Shown here: positions 42,918 to 54,526 of the stretch, in pieces
Position numbering within the stretch: position 1 is the first letter of the stretch
How the letters are laid out: each line of letters opens with the position of its first letter
Assembly: GCF_964019385.1 (NCBI RefSeq)
Contig: NC_088650.1
Coordinates: 34,152,243-34,216,242 of the forward strand
Direction: 5' to 3'
Length of the DNA: 64,000 bases
From: Sycon ciliatum
Taxonomy: Eukaryota > Porifera > Calcarea > Leucosolenida > Sycettidae
The notes under the pieces: model-generated
What the model saw: only the letters and a program-made list of their open reading frames with translations
Databases searched by the model: none
What the model was told of the DNA's origin: nothing
Program-made: the position numbers and the translations under genes

Positions 42918-43909
42918 CCCTTTACCGGCAGCCCCATACTTGAATGCGTCAACGTTGACGCATTCGACATGCATACAAAACCATGCCTGGCATGACGGGA
43001 AGCATCAGCCCACGGGGATTTCCCGTGGCCCTCACACAGCCAAGGTATGATCCTATCGGTAGCTGAAGAGATCCACGCGTGTCCCATTTGATTTCATTGA
43101 GAACTGCGCGATCGAAAACTTACGGAAATACACGCGCGCCGACAATGCCGTCCGCCTCCGTCAAAACATCGTCAGGTGCATTTTCTCTTGCGCAGTGAGT
43201 TCCTATCGTATTCGGATGACTTCTCCGACGAGGACCTAGCAGTCATTCGCTCTGTGACCGACGACAGATAGATAAATACTTCGTTCCAGCCGCCGATGCA
43301 AGAAAATTTCAAATTACGGAGCGAGGCGCACGCCAAGTAAATTCTCACGCAAATATGGGGAGCGCCAGCCGCTGAAGACGATGTCGTCGTGATGTACCTG
43401 GAAGAAGCTGATGGTGCTTATGGTAGGGAAGCCATGGAGAGCGATCCCCGTGTCGACAGTCTCCCAGAGACGGAATTTAGGCCATCGACTTTCTACGTAC
43501 CTGAGTGACGGCAGCGCAGCGCGGCGTGCGTGCGACCGTACGTGCGTGCGTGCGACCAGCGATTCTGGGACGATACTGCTCTCTTTTGCGAGCGAGGCAT
43601 GGCCACTGAAGTTTGTGATGGCTATGGCGTTTGTTTCCGCTCCGAAGTCGACTTGTTTTGACAGTATCATGTCAATGTCGGAACTCTGACGATTCGCATG
43701 TGTACAATTTCTGTGTTTAGACGTAGAGGTGCCAATTTAGCAGCGTATGAGTGTGGTATGAGAGAATAAATGTTTCCATGGTCAAGAAGTAGTACTAGAC
43801 TTCCAATAAAACATAACTTGCACATACAAAATGTGGCCTCGTTGTGAGTTTTTGGCATCCTTCTAAATGTTATGGATTTCACATACAAAAGTAACTTGCC
43901 AGTAAAGGG
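42918..43909. mobile_element. piggyBac-like MITE (TTAA, CCCTTTAC ends)
   Basis: The ends CCCTTTACCGGCA and the complement of CCCTTTACTGGCA lie between TTAA copies (42914-42917; 43910-43913). The interior (992 bp) has no intact frame. A short plus-strand stretch at about 43190-43268 reads as acidic residues (SYSDDFSDEDLAVI), reminiscent of the acidic N-terminus of piggyBac transposases, but it stops soon after. Confidence 0.8.
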
Positions 43910-43956
43910 TTAACTATCATTCAGTAGAGGAGAAAATTAAAGCTTGTTGTTAACCA

Positions 43957-46433
43957 TTTCACTGCCGCTGTCGACTAGAGTCAACAGCGCATTCATGCAC
44001 TCTGAGTGCCATTGTCGACTTGCGTCGACGAGTAAACATGCAGTCCCCAGTGCTGTTGTCGACTTCCGTCGACAGGCAGACCTCACCCAGTTTGTGCCTC
44101 TATTTTCGAATATTGGAGATGTTTAGCCGTGGTAGAGGGCCACTAGGCCCTAGAAGAGGTCCATACCCATCGAAATACGCTGCCAGTAGTATGGGTTGCC
44201 ATTTGAATCGAACCAGCGTCGTTGAAAATGCGCATCCAATTTTTAGCCGAGCGACGAGGAAGAAATCGGTTCTCACGCACTTCCACCTTGCAGAGTCGGT
44301 GCGAGTATTTTCCTCTTTCCCGTCAACTTTCATTGCACGGAGCATGGAATTTGGTTCAGACTTGATGCCTAGCTACTTGGTCCGGCTCATCGCAATTGTC
44401 GCTTATCTATCGCCACTAAGAACAGGCGTTTTGTTGCCGCTCTGTGAAATTTTCAATAGGCATAGTGAGGAAGCATGACACATGAATACTCTCCGCGACA
44501 AGAAAAAAAATTCAGCCATGGAATCAGGTGAAGCGAGTCATAGAAGGAAAGCAAGGTAAGCAAAATGCACGAAACAAATCAGCGAAAGAGCGCGTTTTTG
44601 CACTCACACTCTTACAGGTCCAGAGTTCATTCAACTCTCCATCACTCGAGCTGCCGCGTTACATGAGCTGACACTAGATTGCTGGTGTCTAGCTGCTGGC
44701 GTAGACTGGTAGAGTATATCTTACTTTGTCAGCCTGTCGTATGGCAGCAATGGGAAAGGAACAGTTGTGTCTGTCACTTCGGTCCTTGAAGGAATCGTGG
44801 GCAGTGTGACCTGTGTGTCACCACAGTGTGTTTCAACAGAGCCTTCGAATGAGGCACACATGCCTCTCCAGACAGCTGTCATACGCTCCACTGGCACTGG
44901 ATACGCTGAGACGATTCTTGTAATGCTGCTGCCAGGTCCACGAAGGAACAAAAAGGAACAACCAAAACGTCCCTCGCATGCGCGCATCGCATCGAAAACA
45001 CCTTTCTTCATCAGCATGACGCTCATACTCGTAGATCTACTCCTCTGCCGTGCACGCGTGCCTGTCACGCTCTCCAGGATGTCAGTTGCCCCTGCTACAG
45101 TTCCGGTCTTCGGGTCGCTGCGCTTGGCATTTAGCAACACAGACAGTGAAAGGCCAGGTTTCCACTTCCCAAAAAAGTCGAACACATCGCGATTCAAAGC
45201 GCTAGTCGCGATCATTTTTTCTTTGGTGCCTCATTTGATCTTACCATCACAACCGCCCAAGCAAAAGTAAGTTAGATATCGTGATTGGACTGGGTTTTAC
45301 CTGTCAAAAGGTGAGTGGGAGATAAGCGACAATTGCGATGAGCCGGACCAAGTATTACCCAAGACTCCAGGCGGCTATCCGTTGCGATAGTCGTTTGGAG
45401 TCACAGGTAGAGACAACCAGACGATGGATTCCTCGCGGACGCATTCACTGCAAACTTGACGGAAACAGCGCTGGCGGCGGTCACTGGGTCCAGAACTAAA
45501 ATTTTCTAAGAACTACCACGTTACAATGGCGACCAGCACAGTCAAGGAACACTACAGGTATGTCAGCTACAACATAATTATATTCTTTCTACAGCGACAC
45601 CTACCTCTTGGTCAATACCTGACGATCTACTGCAAGCTGATGCGAAAGTGAATTACACCCGTGAACGCCGCGCTTGTCAACGGAACAGGGAAGCGCTTCA
45701 CTCTCCGAAGTTGAAAAGTATTTGGACTGCTGCTAATTGGGAGAACAAACGACCACCATGGCGGCAGAACATTCCGCAGCCGTTCACCGACACAATCCGC
45801 TTCACCAAACGACTTACGAACGTTTCGTTCTCCGAGTTTTCTGGTGGCAGCAACAAGAATTTCGTCCGCAACGACAGGACGAAAGTCTCTCGCAACTGAA
45901 GTCCTGTCGCCACAAAGATGGAGAAGATTCCGCAAGCCATCTCTTCTGCTTCCAGTGTTGTAGCTCTCCTGTCCATTGGCATATCTTTCAATCCCAGCGA
46001 ACGAAAAAAGTATCTGCTTCTCTCTCCAAAACAACAACTATTATATATAAACTAACTATTACTTTACTTCGCGAGTGTCCGGGGCCGATCATGTACATAG
46101 TGTATGTAGCGCATGTGGCGCACGGCGCACTTTTGCATGACATGACACGCATTTTGCACAGCGGCTGGCGCTAGATCGCGCAACACGTTCGTACTTCGGA
46201 TTTTGCGTTTTTTTTTCGACGGCAATGGCTTCCTTTATGAGTTGTCTACCTACGATGTATACTTTGGAAAGTGATATTCCGTACAGAAAGTATCAAAAAA
46301 TCCAGGAAAAGTTGGCCTTTCGATTTTTTGAGCTGGAGGTAAAAGTGCCTGGCAGGGAGGGGGTGTACAGCTCAGCTGACAGCCTGGCAGGGAGCGCCTT
46401 GTCACCTTGAGTGGTCAGCTGGCAGTGAAAGGG
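43957..46433. mobile_element. piggyBac-like element, 2.5 kb (TTAA, CCATTTCACTGCC ends)
   Basis: The left end CCATTTCACTGCC and right end (complement of CCCTTTCACTGCC) are flanked by TTAA (43953-43956; 46434-46437). Subterminal direct repeats of GTCGACTTSCGTCGAC occur near 44015-44075. Frames of up to 167 codons (44721-45270) and 145 codons (45627-46174) exist on both strands, but none shows transposase motifs I recognise, so I treat the element as decayed or non-autonomous. Only 43 bp separate its flanking TTAA from that of the preceding element. Confidence 0.72.
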
Positions 46434-46756
46434 TTAAGTTATAAAACTGATGAAATTGCCTAATTGTACCGTACTCGTGCGATTAGTGCCCCTGGGGCAC
46501 TATTTTTTCTATGTTTATCTCAGATGGAGAACGATTCCCGAAAGGTCACTATTTTTTCAATGCTGGTAAAGTTTCGTCATCCAGCATAAAACAAGGCAAA
46601 ACGGAGCTTTTAAACAGATTACTGGAAACTATCATGACTCAAGAGAAACGGCAACAAGAACTGAGATTTTGATCCTGACAGCACCAGTGCAATGACATGG
46701 ACAAGAACATTAGCAAAACAACACACAACCTGCATATGCGCTTGATATCAAGCTCG

Positions 46757-46777
46757 GGGGGGGGGGGGGGGGGGGAG
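46757..46777. repeat. G homopolymer run
   Basis: A pure run of about 20 G, shortly before foldback copy 3. Confidence 0.9.
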
Positions 46778-47115
46778 GCACTATTCAAGAGAGGTATTTA
46801 TTCCCGTAGCTATGCAAAAGACGTTACTTCAGTAACGTCTGGCGCTAGCCAGGGTCCATATAGCTTTAATTCCGTGTTTGTTTGTGCCATCGGCATGCCT
46901 TGCGCTATCCCGTACCTGTTCCGTACCGTACCATCAAAGACAGCTGGCCACAATATTAAAATAGGCCTTTCAAATGCAAGATCATAACATGAAACAACTT
47001 GGAAGAATGAGTATGTATGCGAAGTATATCGGGGGAATGCATGCAGCGCAGGGCGATAGTGCGGGTTCGGATCCCAGGTTATATCTTGAAAAAAATAGGA
47101 GAAATGAAAAATCTA

Positions 47116-48072
47116 CTTCCTCCGTATACAAAAACTTCGTGACTTTTTTTGAAAGCTGCGCATAGCTCTGGAATTGTTCCGTTTGACTTGGAATAACACT
47201 CGTGGCATTGCCTAACTTGTTTACAAGCTATATACAAAGAAAAAGCAACTCAGACGAATGAGATTGAGTTTTTTCATAGTCTTTGTCGCTCGTGTCATTG
47301 TCACCTGACGACGCTGACTCCGCATCGCCAACAGTCGCTGCTTCCGCTCGCATTTCGTTCAGATTCTTGTCAGCTGCAGTGATGATCCGACGCTGGACTT
47401 TGGCTACGTCCTCTTCATCTCCAGAGCTGTGTACGAATCGGTGACGACTATTCAGTCGATCCAACCCGCGACCTCCATTATCCCGTGAAACAAGTTGTAC
47501 AAGCACATCCACACGCTTCGCATTTTCTCGCGAGGATAATTCTCCCAGCATTCTACAACGGCTTCGAGGAGGTCCCTGCGATTCCACTTGGCGACAAAGG
47601 AGACGTCTGACTGGAGAGAGGCGAAGAAAGCCAGGCCGTCGACATTGTGATCAGGAGTCTGCCCTGGTTGCACGACGACTGAAATGTTTCATCTTGCCGT
47701 GCGAGAGGAACCAATTTTATGTTCTCACGCTGCGTATGGGGCGGCGCACCGCAAGTACGAGCGCTCGAGCCTGGCCAGCTTCAGGGCAGCGAGAGCCGCG
47801 TGATTCCGTGTACCAGCCGCGAGCTCCACTTCGTCACTGTGTCAGTTTCGAGCAAGTAAGTGTTAGTTTTTTCTTCATATTTTGACTCTTGAGTTCCTGT
47901 CGGCAACGTCCTCACACGCATGGCTTTCGTGGAGAATCTGTTCGGGATAAACCAAACTTACCTCGACATGAATGTGGGTTGTCGATGACAGCCTTTAGCG
48001 CGGTTTGTTGAGCAGGTTCTTGCTCAAAAACACCATTCGAAAAAGTCACAAAGTTTTTGTATACGGAGGAAG
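47116..48072 (-). mobile_element. Mariner-like element, decayed
   Basis: The ends read CTTCCTCCGTATACAAAAAC and its complement, bounded by TA (47114-47115; 48073-48074). It encodes a broken C-terminal part of a transposase on the minus strand and is too short (957 bp) to hold a complete one. Confidence 0.8.
47228..47690 (-). pseudogene. Mariner-like transposase C-terminal fragment
   Basis: The minus frame 47690-47452 reads VVVQPGQTPDHNVDGLAFFA and then a helical stretch. This resembles the (P)NSPDLN-x-x-DLGFF motif around the second catalytic Asp in DD39D-like mariner transposases of plants and protists. A frameshift near 47460 moves to the frame ending at 47228, which carries a Ser/Asp/Glu-rich tail. 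The N-terminal HTH and first catalytic Asp are absent. Note the His in place of Leu in PDHN. No enzyme activity is expected. Confidence 0.65.
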
Positions 48073-48658
48073 TATAACATCCCTATACTTTTTTTGCCTA
48101 GGTCATGAAGGTGGTAGACGGTGCCTCGAATGCAAAGAGAAAGTTTGATGTAGCCAATCAATGAAAAAAAACATTTCCATCAGTTCTAATAACATGCATG
48201 ATGAGCCAGGCAAAAAAGCATAGCGTAGGGCCATGAGCTTCCAAGCTCTCTCGTTTTTTCACTGGCTCTTAGCTACTGGGGTAATATTTGAGATAGAGCG
48301 CTATTTAAGAGACGGCTCTAATCGCGCGAGTACGGTAGTTTGTGGTACTAGTTTTTTCCCCACTGAGGGTATTGACACATTGCAGAATCGGATGCTAACC
48401 CTTAGGTGTCGGATACTGGAAACCTGTGGAAAGCTCCTATTGTTCCTTCGTAGGCGCACGATGAAGTTCCCGAACCGTCTCTTACCTCGTGCACATTTGT
48501 ATATCAATACTTGTACCAGGGGTATGTATGTATTATGTGTATGTGCATACATGTGACGTTATGTATGTGTGTCTATGTGTATGCGTGCGTGCGTATGTGT
48601 GTGTGCACATGCACATGCGTGTTACGTGTTTGTCTATATGTATATGGGCAACTTGCAG

Positions 48659-48760
48659 GTCTGGCACATTCTCGTTTTGGAGCGTTACTCAAGTCTTCTT
48701 CATCGTCGTCATGAAGTCAAGATCAGTACTTGTACATTACCATCTCCACAAGCCGTCTAA
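48659..48760 (+). CDS. Tetraspanin, coding exon 8 (end of TM4, cytoplasmic tail)
   Basis: Acceptor GGGCAACTTGCAG, phase 0, 33 codons then TAA at 48758-48760; residues 348-380. It extends membrane segment 4 with VWHILVL and then turns hydrophilic (ERYSSLLHRRHEVK), a fitting short cytoplasmic tail. No tyrosine-based or PDZ-type terminal signal is obvious. It is the least certain exon because of the 7.7-kb intron before it, but phase and hydrophobic continuation both fit. Confidence 0.65.
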   Translation, partial: VWHILVLERYSSLLHRRHEVKISTCTLPSPQAV

Positions 48761-48837
48761 CACACCCACTGTGATCAACCACCTCCTCTAATTTCTAGTG
48801 ATGAAGAAGCTAGACATTCGACCACTAATGACCCATG

Positions 48838-49058
48838 CTGCCACTGCCGCTGCTGCTGCCACCGCCGCGGCTGCTGCGGCAGTGGCTGCCGCTCTTGCTC
48901 TTGTCACTGCTGCCACCGCCGCTTCTGCTGCCGCTGCTGCTGCTGCGGTAGTGGCTGCCGCTCTTGTTCTTGTCACTGCTGCCACCGCCGCTTCTGCTGC
49001 CGCCGCGGCTGCTGCGGCAGTGGCTGCCGCTCTTGTTGTTGTCACTGCTGCCATATTG
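48838..49058. repeat. GCT/GCC-rich 80-bp minisatellite
   Basis: Nearly three copies of a roughly 70-80-bp unit rich in GCTGCTGCC and CCGCCGCGG, with TCTTGTCACTGCTGCC at each end. It lies in the presumed 3' UTR of the tetraspanin. Ala/Val-rich frames here are artefacts. Confidence 0.88.
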
Positions 49059-49448
49059 CATGCACTGCTTTTACGTTTTTTCCAGAAAAGTTGAATTGGT
49101 GATTTCAGGCTGATGTGGCTGATGTAGCGATCCGGGGTAGAGTTCTACCGGTTTGTTGTCATGGCAATGTAGAAAATACCATGTGTGCATGTTGTCATGA
49201 CAATACGGTTTTCCTGTTTCAATCCTACCGTTTGTCTTCCCTTTGTGAACTGATCATTATACAATTAAAATTGAATGTTTGGTGTGGATGTGTACCTGCA
49301 TTCCCGCTGCATTGTTACCATGCCAACTGTCACCTACACTAGTGTGGCGGTGACTGGCGTGATGTACACGCATCTCATGATCTGTGCGTGCTGCATGTGG
49401 CCTGTATCTAGAGTGGTGGCATATACCGGTGCCAAGTTAGTTTGCTGC

Positions 49449-49454
49449 AATAAA
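49449..49454 (+). terminator. Candidate polyadenylation signal for the tetraspanin
   Basis: First clear AATAAA downstream of the stop codon (about 690 bp). Use is inferred only. Confidence 0.35.
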
Positions 49455-49599
49455 ATAATACACTTTCTGCATGATTTGCTATTTGAGAAGGGTGTCCCAG
49501 CTATTTCCCAGCCACCCTTCTCCACAGTACTTAGTAGAGAGGTTCTGCTATACGTGAAACATAGAGAACTAGCGTAGAGAGCAGGTGAAGTCTGGGTTA

Positions 49600-52015
49600 G
49601 ATTCTGCGACTTCGCGTACGGTTTGGGTCCAGATTTCTACGCGTAGACGAGGTTCGGTACGCTTTCCAACGGCCGAAGAGAGTTGGAAAGCTTGTGTCTT
49701 TGTGGATAACTCGAAACAATTTGCGCTAAGACGCTGCAAAATCGCTCCGATTTTGGATTTCATTCCACAGAATGTGGTACCGACAAGATGCGGTCCTTGA
49801 CCGCATTTCCGTCACTTCGCAGTGGCCTTTCTTCCGTTTAGTTTGTTCCCGCCCTCCCACCCCGGACTGAAGGGTGTTTATAGACATTGTGTTGATGTGT
49901 GTGGTTTTGCCTAGGGCAGTTACGACTGCGGTGTTTTTCTTTGTTGGTCTTTTAGAAAAACTTTAGGGGTGGTGTGCGCGTCGTGGGCTGTTGTATGGTT
50001 ACATTCAGCTTCAGAGGGTTATTGACAGGGGATGAATTGGCATGGGGCAGAATGCAAGATTGAATTGCAAGATTGAATTGAAGGGTTGGGATTTTCAGGG
50101 GTCATCAAGGCATTGTGTTAACTGAAGCTGGATGATGACCTGTGTGGTGTGCCGGTGTGAAGATGATGTGCAAGGGTGTGTTCTCTTGCGTTTCTGAGGT
50201 GTGCGTTTTTACATTTCCCTATTGTTATGCCGTTGTTGGCGTGTTGTATGCTGTGTAATCATCAGCATTTTTGATTGACTGCTGTATCGATCGTTGATAT
50301 ATTTTTGTAAATGTACAAATAATTATAGAAAAAAAAGAAAAAAAAGTCTAAATAAAGGCCATTGCCGAGCCACCGTGCTCTCAGCAGAGACTTCTGTGTG
50401 TTGGTGTTGTGAGAGTGTACCACAAAGACTCTACGTTGTGGTACACGCAAAGAAGATGCGTACGAATCTGCTGGCTAAAATACATGTACAGAGTAGAGGC
50501 AGAAAACTACCAAATATGGAAGGGGAAATTCTCAGTAGACATTCCACGTGATTTCTCTACGTGAACGTCGAGCAGAACCGTTGAAGTTTCTTTACGTTAC
50601 GGGAATGAGAAAAGAGTTCCCGGGATTCTTTGTCAGTTTGTTTCGTGTTCCATCACAGAGAGGTTCCGGAGTACGATTTTACGTGCAAAGATACGTAGAT
50701 CTAGAGGCGCTACAGATATTTTTATACATCGGTTTTGAGTTGTGAAATGTTCCCGACGAGTAGTCGCCACAGGATAGCTGGTGGACTGGACTGGAGCGAT
50801 ACAATAAGAGATTTCATGGATGGCTCCTTCTGCACTTTGACATGAGTCGAGTGGAATTCCGCTCCATCACGACCGTGGAAAATTCTCGCGAAGTCCTTGA
50901 CACCTGGAATCTCTGCTCGCTTGGTGAGCAGGGCCCTACCGTACTATACTCCGTAGATCTACGGTTTGGAAAAATAGAAATCTCGCACCTTCTACGTAGC
51001 AAAAAAAGTACCATCGCCTGGAATGCAAGATTACTGTATCCATGGTATCGAGATGCTGAGAACCTCTTATCTGCCATACTGCCTTACTGGCTAGAGTAGT
51101 AGAGAATGTTCGCCAGAACAGCCATCGATTGACTCGTCTCGGTTCTTTTTTTCTTTTCTTGCGGTGACGCGAAGCATACCGTAGATCTAGAAATAACTTG
51201 GTATGGTGTGGCCTAAACATGATAAAAAAATCATAAAGGATGATTATGTGTAGATCTACGCACGAGGTTCCGGTATCAAACATGTCAGTTCTCAGCAGGT
51301 AGGCGCTAGGCCCTAGCCTGGCGGCCGAGCGCGAGCCTGGTTCTCAGTGTAGACTACATTTCACTGCTGAGCGGTGTGACCCGGTGTGAGGTGAGAGTGA
51401 GATGGGACCACTGAGCTCATGAGCTGTTTACACTTACGTGGCTTAGTCACTTCACTGACTGTTACAGCGCGAACCTTTCCTTGAAAGGACTATGACTAGT
51501 GAGTAGTGTAGTAGTTGAAACTGGCGGGCACGGTTTACCGTTTTCAATATTAATTTTTTCTAAAGTGTTCTCCCTGGCAAACGTTGCACCGTTCTCTTTA
51601 GTTTGGAGCAGTTGAACTGGTTACTTGCCGAGCTGTACCTACTCAGTGTGTAATAATATCATGCTGTTTCTCGGGCGGCATTCAGTCAGTACTACTGTAC
51701 TACTGTAGTACTGGCCTTGTTGCATTTAGTCACTAGTGTCGTTGCCAAGAATAGGCTAGTATTGAGTAACCTTTTGCCTAGTGTTGGAGTAGCAGACAAT
51801 ACATCCGAACAAGGTCAAGTTCCCTGGTGATGTGTCATGCGCTTTCCATCGGCGTGCAACAATGAGCGTCCAGAAGACCAGATGCTATTCGTGTATTGAC
51901 GACAAACGGAAGACCTGGTGGGCAGGGTACGTAGAAAACGTTTGGTTTGTTCTCTGTTCTTGAGCATTTCGACATTGTAGAGATTTGATGTGTTTTCGAA
52001 CGTTCGTGGTCTCAC
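49600..52015. other. No gene recognised
   Basis: Unique sequence with repeated short motifs such as GTAGATCTACG (50693, 50955, 51180, 51250) and CTACGTAG-like palindromes. Plus and minus frames of about 85 codons at 50814-51099 overlap each other and show no domain. Confidence 0.45.
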
Positions 52016-52019
52016 TACG

Positions 52020-52240
52020 TATATGTTGGACTCAGTAGAGCGTCCAGCCCCTATATGATGTCCAACCCCTATATAGAGTCCATTGGTCCAAAATCCACTG
52101 TACAGAGTCCAACCTTGGAATCAACTGTGAGCTCAAAGTTTAGATGGACATCACTCCCTGTATAGAGTCCAGCCAATTGGCTTCACCCCTATATAGAGTC
52201 CATTGGTCCAAAATCAACTGTATGGACGTCAGGCGAAATT
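52020..52240 (+). repeat. GAGTCCATTGGTCCAAAATC repeat, left block
   Basis: Several units mixing CCTATATAGAGTCCA and CATTGGTCCAAAATC. An inverted block with the same units lies at 58508-58696, and a short direct piece is at 53886-53945. The two blocks could be the ends of a 6.7-kb element or just dispersed repeats. Confidence 0.65.
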
Positions 52241-53215
52241 ACTGGTCAGTCGGCGTCACGCATTTTTCACAAAAATTTGCGTTTCACCTGCTGGGAGAGT
52301 ATGCGTGTACTCGAGTCTCATCCTGAACACGTTTTTTTCTTCTTTTTTTCAGCTCCAGTATAACTGTATTTTTCATTGCAAAGCCGTCCTCGATTGTTGT
52401 GTTCGTTGTTCAAACGAAGTGGACATTCAATCATGAAGGCAGAGGACATAGGAGCCTGATTGGAGTTTCTCGTGGCATAGGACGGCCACACAGAGACACT
52501 TTGGGATTTTCTGAATATAAAATACCGTACGCACGATGCTGAGATCAATTTGTGCGATATCATAATTGTTTGTGATCTACCACATCGAGCAGAACGGGAT
52601 CCAAACACAAGATTACCGACGGTTAGGCTGCCGACCTGACTGGACAAATGATCCCTGGCTTCACCTGACGCCAGACGTCGGAGACCATGTCCTTTGCCGC
52701 GACGTCCATCTCCAAAAAGAACTCCATCTTCGTCGTGAAAAGGCTTGAAATACTCAATATTCAACCGAGATTCGCGGTCTCACCCTTTCTCAGATCGAAT
52801 CATTTTTTGTTGTAGCAGTTGCAGGGCAGATCCCCGCCACTACTTCAACAGAAGATGGCTCCAAAGCATACCTGGAACAAGCCATATTGAGGTTGCAAGC
52901 CACCCCTCTCAGCACTTTTTTTGAAGAAATTCGAAATTTCAATGGTGAAATTTCAATGGTGGAAGATATACTATGATATATTTCGCGGAGCGATCGCTCA
53001 ACCTACGTCATTCAAACTTTGCAGGATGGTTCAGACGTACATGCTAGGCATGGAACCACAGAAGATGATATCATAGCTGACACACAGAGTCACACACACA
53101 GCAGATTCGTGTGCAAAGATACTAAATTAGTGGACGTCGTCATCTTCTTCCCACTGATCTCAAATGTACGATGACGTGCTATTTCGCCTGACGGTCCAAA
53201 CTTTGAAATCAACTA

Positions 53216-53882
53216 CCGTACTGGCAATATATGTTGCCGCGTAACGCGTAACGCAGGGGGGTGCGGCGTAACGCGCGACCAGGCTAGTGCGACAAATTTT
53301 CGTTGAGTTCGTAACGCGCGGCCGGCGGGGTGCGGCGATCTTTTCATTGCAGTTTGCACTGCAAAAAAAAGGCTGAAAACTGTGAAAGCTAAAGCACGTG
53401 TACCGCGTGGTGAAAAGTAGTTTTTGGAGGAAGCGCTCTTCCCCTATGTCAGTGACATAGGGGAAGAGCGCTTCCTCCAAAAACTACTTTTCACCACGCG
53501 TCACTTTGTCACATTGTCACTTTCCTTTTGATGATCTTTTTGTGAACAGATCACTCTGATAGTTAAAATATACAGTCTTCTATTGATATCGTTGTCGCCC
53601 TTTGCCGTCGGGTTTCCGTCGGGTTTGTAACAGTTGGATAGCAACTGAATTTCTGTGCCTTCAATGTGGATGAAAAGAAAAAATGATGCGGCAAAAGCCA
53701 AAAAAAATGATGCAGCAATAGCAAAAAAAGTGATGCGGCAATAGCAAAAAAAGGACTGCGGCAATATAGAAACCTGTGTAACGGCTCCTGTGCGACTTTG
53801 CATGTAACGCCCTGCGTGCGGCAAACATGTGCCAATGTAACGCTTCATGGCCTCACTGCGGCAACATATATTGCCAGTACGG
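53216..53882 (+). mobile_element. MITE, TA|CCGTACTGGC family, copy 3, enlarged
   Basis: TA-flanked (53214-53215; 53883-53884), with the same ends and blocks as copies 1 and 2, but about 330 bp of extra sequence replaces the junction at 53346-53680. That extra piece contains the 97-bp palindrome. Confidence 0.87.
53404..53500. repeat. Perfect 97-bp palindrome
   Basis: 48-base arms starting CGCGTGGTGAAAAGTAG are exactly complementary around a single central G (53452). No mismatch was found. No spacer, so in DNA it would extrude as a cruciform and in RNA it would form a 48-bp hairpin. Confidence 0.93.
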
Positions 53883-54182
53883 TATAAGGAGTCTTTATGT
53901 GGACAACACTCCCTGTATAAAGTCCAGCCAATTAGGCATCCCCTATCCAGAGTTCGAAATTAGACACAGGATCTGCTGTAAGCAGTGAATATTAACCAGA
54001 AAACGGCCTCTCCCTTTAATCCTTTACATCATTCACTTCTCAAGATAAAAAATAAGTATTGAGGCACCACTGCAGCCACTTCATTACATGAAAAACCCTA
54101 CAAACACCATCCTGAAATCAAGTGGTCTCTTCGCAGACGCTGCAAATTACAATATCTCAATCATGGAGTGTTGCCAAATTAT

Positions 54183-54220
54183 TGTGCACGCACACACACA
54201 CATGCACACACCCACACAAC
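54183..54220. repeat. (CA)n-like tract
   Basis: Interrupted CA run. Confidence 0.8.
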
Positions 54221-54303
54221 GCCAAGCAAATACCTAGAAAAAAGCCAAGAATCGAAAGAGAATAATGGAGATCCAAGGATTAATTATTTGTTTTCAAATT
54301 ATT

Positions 54304-54306
<3 letters not shown>

Positions 54307-54395
<89 letters not shown>
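54307..54395. repeat. (CA)n microsatellite
   Basis: About 42 dinucleotides preceded by (CG)n. Confidence 0.95.
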
Positions 54396-54398
<3 letters not shown>

Positions 54399-54526
54399 TA
54401 TACAACGCCAACAAAACACCAAGAAAAGAGTAGAGACACAATACACACGCAACTCCAACAGCCATGCAAATGTCCACCCATTTACACGTAAAGTCAAGAG
54501 GGATAACAAATAATTATACGAAACGA

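Larger units (their letters stand above)
46801..48253. mobile_element. Foldback repeat, copy 3, interrupted
   Basis: Shares with copy 2 the outer block TTCCCGTAGCTATGC, the central ACCGTACCATCAAAGAC block, the GGGTTCGGATCCCAGG box B-like motif and the far end ATAGCGTAGGGCC...CTCTCTCG. A 957-bp mariner-like element (47116-48072) interrupts it at a TA inside TTATAACATCCC. Part of the first arm is missing relative to copy 2. Confidence 0.75.

Noticed and set aside
44721..45270. piggyBac transposase gene
   Set aside because: Overlapping frames of similar length exist on both strands and none shows the conserved Asp motifs. Only the TTAA ends support the family.
48788..49094. Ala/Val-rich frames on both strands
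   Set aside because: Triplet-rich GCT/GCC minisatellite after the tetraspanin stop. Low complexity explains the frames.
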